Shown here piece by piece: positions 62,646-64,000 of a stretch of 64,000 bases of DNA. The stretch lies in NCBI GenBank assembly GCA_963716445.1, contig OY970313.1, positions 744,001 through 808,000 on the forward strand, read 5' to 3'. Below the pieces are notes generated by a model. It did not search any database and had not been told where the DNA came from. It was given only the letters and a program-made list of their open reading frames with translations. Source of the stretch: JAAYBF01 sp963716445 (GTDB lineage Bacteria > Actinomycetota > Thermoleophilia > Solirubrobacterales > Thermoleophilaceae). The position numbers and the translations under genes were made by a program. Position 1 is the stretch's first letter. The number at the start of each line of letters is the position of its first letter.

Positions 62646-63131
62646 GTGCGCGGGTACCTAGGGCTCGGCTCGAACGAGGGCGACCGGCTCGGCGCGCTGC
62701 GCGCCGCGCGCGAGGAGCTCGAGCGCCGGGAGATCGCGGTGGTCGCGGCGTCCTCGGTCTACGAGACCGCGCCGCAGGGCGATCTGACCGACCAGGCCGA
62801 CTTCCTCAACGCCTGCCTCGCGATCGACACGGACCTCGGCCCCGAGGAGCTGCTCGACACCTGCAAGGACGTCGAGCGCGCCCTCGGCCGCACCCCCGGC
62901 GGCCCGCGCCACGGCCCCCGCCCGATCGACGTCGACCTGCTGCTGCTGGGCGGTCTCGAGCACCGGTCCGAGCGCCTCACGCTGCCGCACGCCGAGGTCA
63001 CCGCGCGGCGGTTCGTGCTCGAGCCGTTGCTCGAGATCGATCCCGCGCTGGAGCTGCCCGACGGGACTCGGCTGGCGCCCCTGCTGGCCGCCGTCGCCGA
63101 TCAGCCGGTCGCCCGCGTCGGCGCTTTGTGA
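62646..63131 (+). CDS. folK: HPPK, 2-amino-4-hydroxy-6-hydroxymethyldihydropteridine diphosphokinase
   Basis: A 161-residue kinase: YLGLGSNEGDRLGALRAAREEL, SSVYETAPQG, QADFLNACLAIDTDLGPEELLDTCKDVERALGRTP and the signature GPRPIDVDLLLLGG followed by LTLPHAEVTARRFVLEPLLEI. It activates the pterin for FolP. GTG start 4 nt after the folB stop. The operon folP-folB-folK is complete for these three steps; folE is not in the window. Confidence 0.96.
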   Translation: MRGYLGLGSNEGDRLGALRAAREELERREIAVVAASSVYETAPQGDLTDQADFLNACLAIDTDLGPEELLDTCKDVERALGRTPGGPRHGPRPIDVDLLLLGGLEHRSERLTLPHAEVTARRFVLEPLLEIDPALELPDGTRLAPLLAAVADQPVARVGAL

Positions 63132-63210
63132 GACGAGATCGCACCCCCGAGTTGGGGGGAATTCGCGGCGCGACCTGGGAGTCTCCGCCGCGAAGCGGAA
63201 TGCTGGTCCC

Positions 63211-63435
63211 ATGACCACCGAGACGGCGAGCTTCCGCGGCGACGATCAGGAGTGCCTCGTCGAGGCGTCGCTGGCCTGCCGCGTCTGCCTCTCCGGCCAG
63301 ATCGACTGGTCGCTGCGCGTCGACACCTGGGATCACGAGGTCGTCTGCCGCTGCCGTGCCTGCGGCGACGAGCGCGTGGTCTCGCTGACCGGCGAGCAGG
63401 CCTTGCGCCTCGCGCTGGCCGAGTCGGTCCGCTAG
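63211..63435 (+). CDS. Small zinc-ribbon-like protein
   Basis: A 74-residue protein with cysteines in CRVC and CRCRAC, spaced like a zinc ribbon: SLACRVCLSGQIDWSLRVDTWDHEVVCRCRACGDERVVSLTGEQALRLAL. The last helix is amphipathic. It has normal codon bias for the region and follows the folate genes by 79 nt. Function unknown; a nucleic-acid or protein adaptor role would be a guess. Confidence 0.7.
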   Translation: MTTETASFRGDDQECLVEASLACRVCLSGQIDWSLRVDTWDHEVVCRCRACGDERVVSLTGEQALRLALAESVR

Positions 63436-63468
63436 TCGCCACCGGCGGTCTGCTGTAGACCTTGGCGT

Positions 63469-64000
63469 ATGGCCGAGGCTCCTCCGCCGGCACAGTCGAT
63501 CGAGCCGCTCGACGCGATGGTCGAGCTGCTCACCCGGCTGGACGCCGACGGCGCCGACGACGGGGCCGCCTTCTACGACCGCCTCTGCGAGGCGATGTGC
63601 CGGCTGACCTCGATGGAACGCGCCGGGCTGCTGCTCTACCAGGAGACGCGCCGGCTGGTCGTGCCGGCGGGCAGCCACGGGTTCGAGCCCGCGCTGGTCG
63701 AGGGCGTGTACGGCACGCTGGAGGAGACGCCGATCGCCAAGCGCGCGCTCGCCGAGGACCGCGTCGTCGAAGTCGCGGGCGAGGAGCTGGCCTCGCAGGT
63801 CCCCGCCCGCTACGCCCAGCTCCCCGGCATCACCACGATCACCTGCACGCCCGTCTCCGCCGGTGGGCGCTGGCTCGGCGTGATTTTCGCCGACCGCGGG
63901 GGCGATCCGTTCGAGCTGACCGACCGCGAGCGCCACACGATGTGGACGCTCGGCAAGACCGCCGCGCTGGCCGCCAGCGCCCGCATCGCCGCGACCCAGC
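63469..64000 (+). CDS. GAF-domain protein (cut by window end)
   Basis: The 177 visible residues contain a GAF fold: FYDRLCEAMCRLTSMERAGLLLYQETRRLVVPAGSHGFEPALVEGVYGTLEETPIAKRALAEDRVVEV, then RYAQLPGITTITCTPVSAGGRWLGVIFADRGG. After DRERHTMWTLGKTAALAASARIA a further domain is expected beyond the window, commonly LuxR-type DNA-binding, histidine kinase or phosphatase. TAGACC lies 7 nt before the ATG, a leaderless pattern. Confidence 0.85.
   Translation, partial: MAEAPPPAQSIEPLDAMVELLTRLDADGADDGAAFYDRLCEAMCRLTSMERAGLLLYQETRRLVVPAGSHGFEPALVEGVYGTLEETPIAKRALAEDRVVEVAGEELASQVPARYAQLPGITTITCTPVSAGGRWLGVIFADRGGDPFELTDRERHTMWTLGKTAALAASARIAATQ

Overview
The window is GC-rich (roughly 70%) bacterial chromosome with strong C/G third-position bias, many GTG starts, ATGA/GTGA stop-start overlaps and many apparently leaderless promoters. 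Together with a tilS-hpt-ftsH-folP-folB-folK block, cytochrome bd oxidase, a MsiK-type sugar ATPase and several secreted families I associate with deep-branching Actinobacteria, this suggests a member of the Thermoleophilia/Solirubrobacterales. That assignment is an inference; no 16S gene is present.

Layout. 1-3.5 kb: ribosome-rescue and RNA-decay block (3' end of RNase R, smpB, tmRNA), interrupted by a cupin, a YdeI-like protein and a leaderless vapBC-type toxin-antitoxin pair. 3.5-5.2 kb: a lower-GC stretch just after the tmRNA 3' end carrying an orphan protein with a HEPN-like RNxxxH motif, possibly an island remnant. 5.2-11.3 kb: secreted proteins (Vps62-like, SGNH lipase), oxidoreductases and a second AbrB/PIN toxin-antitoxin pair with a palindromic operator. 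11.3-18.9 kb: DHA2 drug exporter, a xylose/ChvE-type sugar ABC transporter and cydAB. 18.9-26 kb: an SDR lacking the catalytic lysine, a two-component system flanked by two acidic-tailed membrane proteins, and a DrrAB-type ABC exporter. 26-40.6 kb: a frameshifted DUF72 gene, a sulfotransferase pseudogene, MsiK-like ATPase, a primary-like sigma factor with a start-codon anomaly, an EVE-domain protein, ArsA/Get3-like ATPase, C5-epimerase, TerC and a Ca2+/H+ exchanger separated by a 390-bp long inverted repeat. 40.6-46.4 kb: fatty-acid oxidation (acyl-CoA dehydrogenase, PadR regulator, SDR, fused 3-hydroxyacyl-CoA dehydrogenase/enoyl-CoA hydratase) and a sirtuin. 46.5-53.8 kb: a three-domain peptidoglycan hydrolase, phasin-like proteins, nucleoside phosphorylase and an SDR-SDR fatty acyl-CoA reductase. 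53.9-64 kb: a MerR-adenylate cyclase fusion, tilS, hpt, ftsH, an inserted lower-GC LamG-like gene, folate genes and a GAF protein cut by the window end.

The most distinctive signal outside genes is a family of 44-nt palindromes (four good copies and one decayed copy), mostly between convergent genes; one copy lies inside the long inverted repeat. A second window-wide pattern is a TANNNT hexamer 6-10 nt upstream of start codons, which predicts widespread leaderless transcription.
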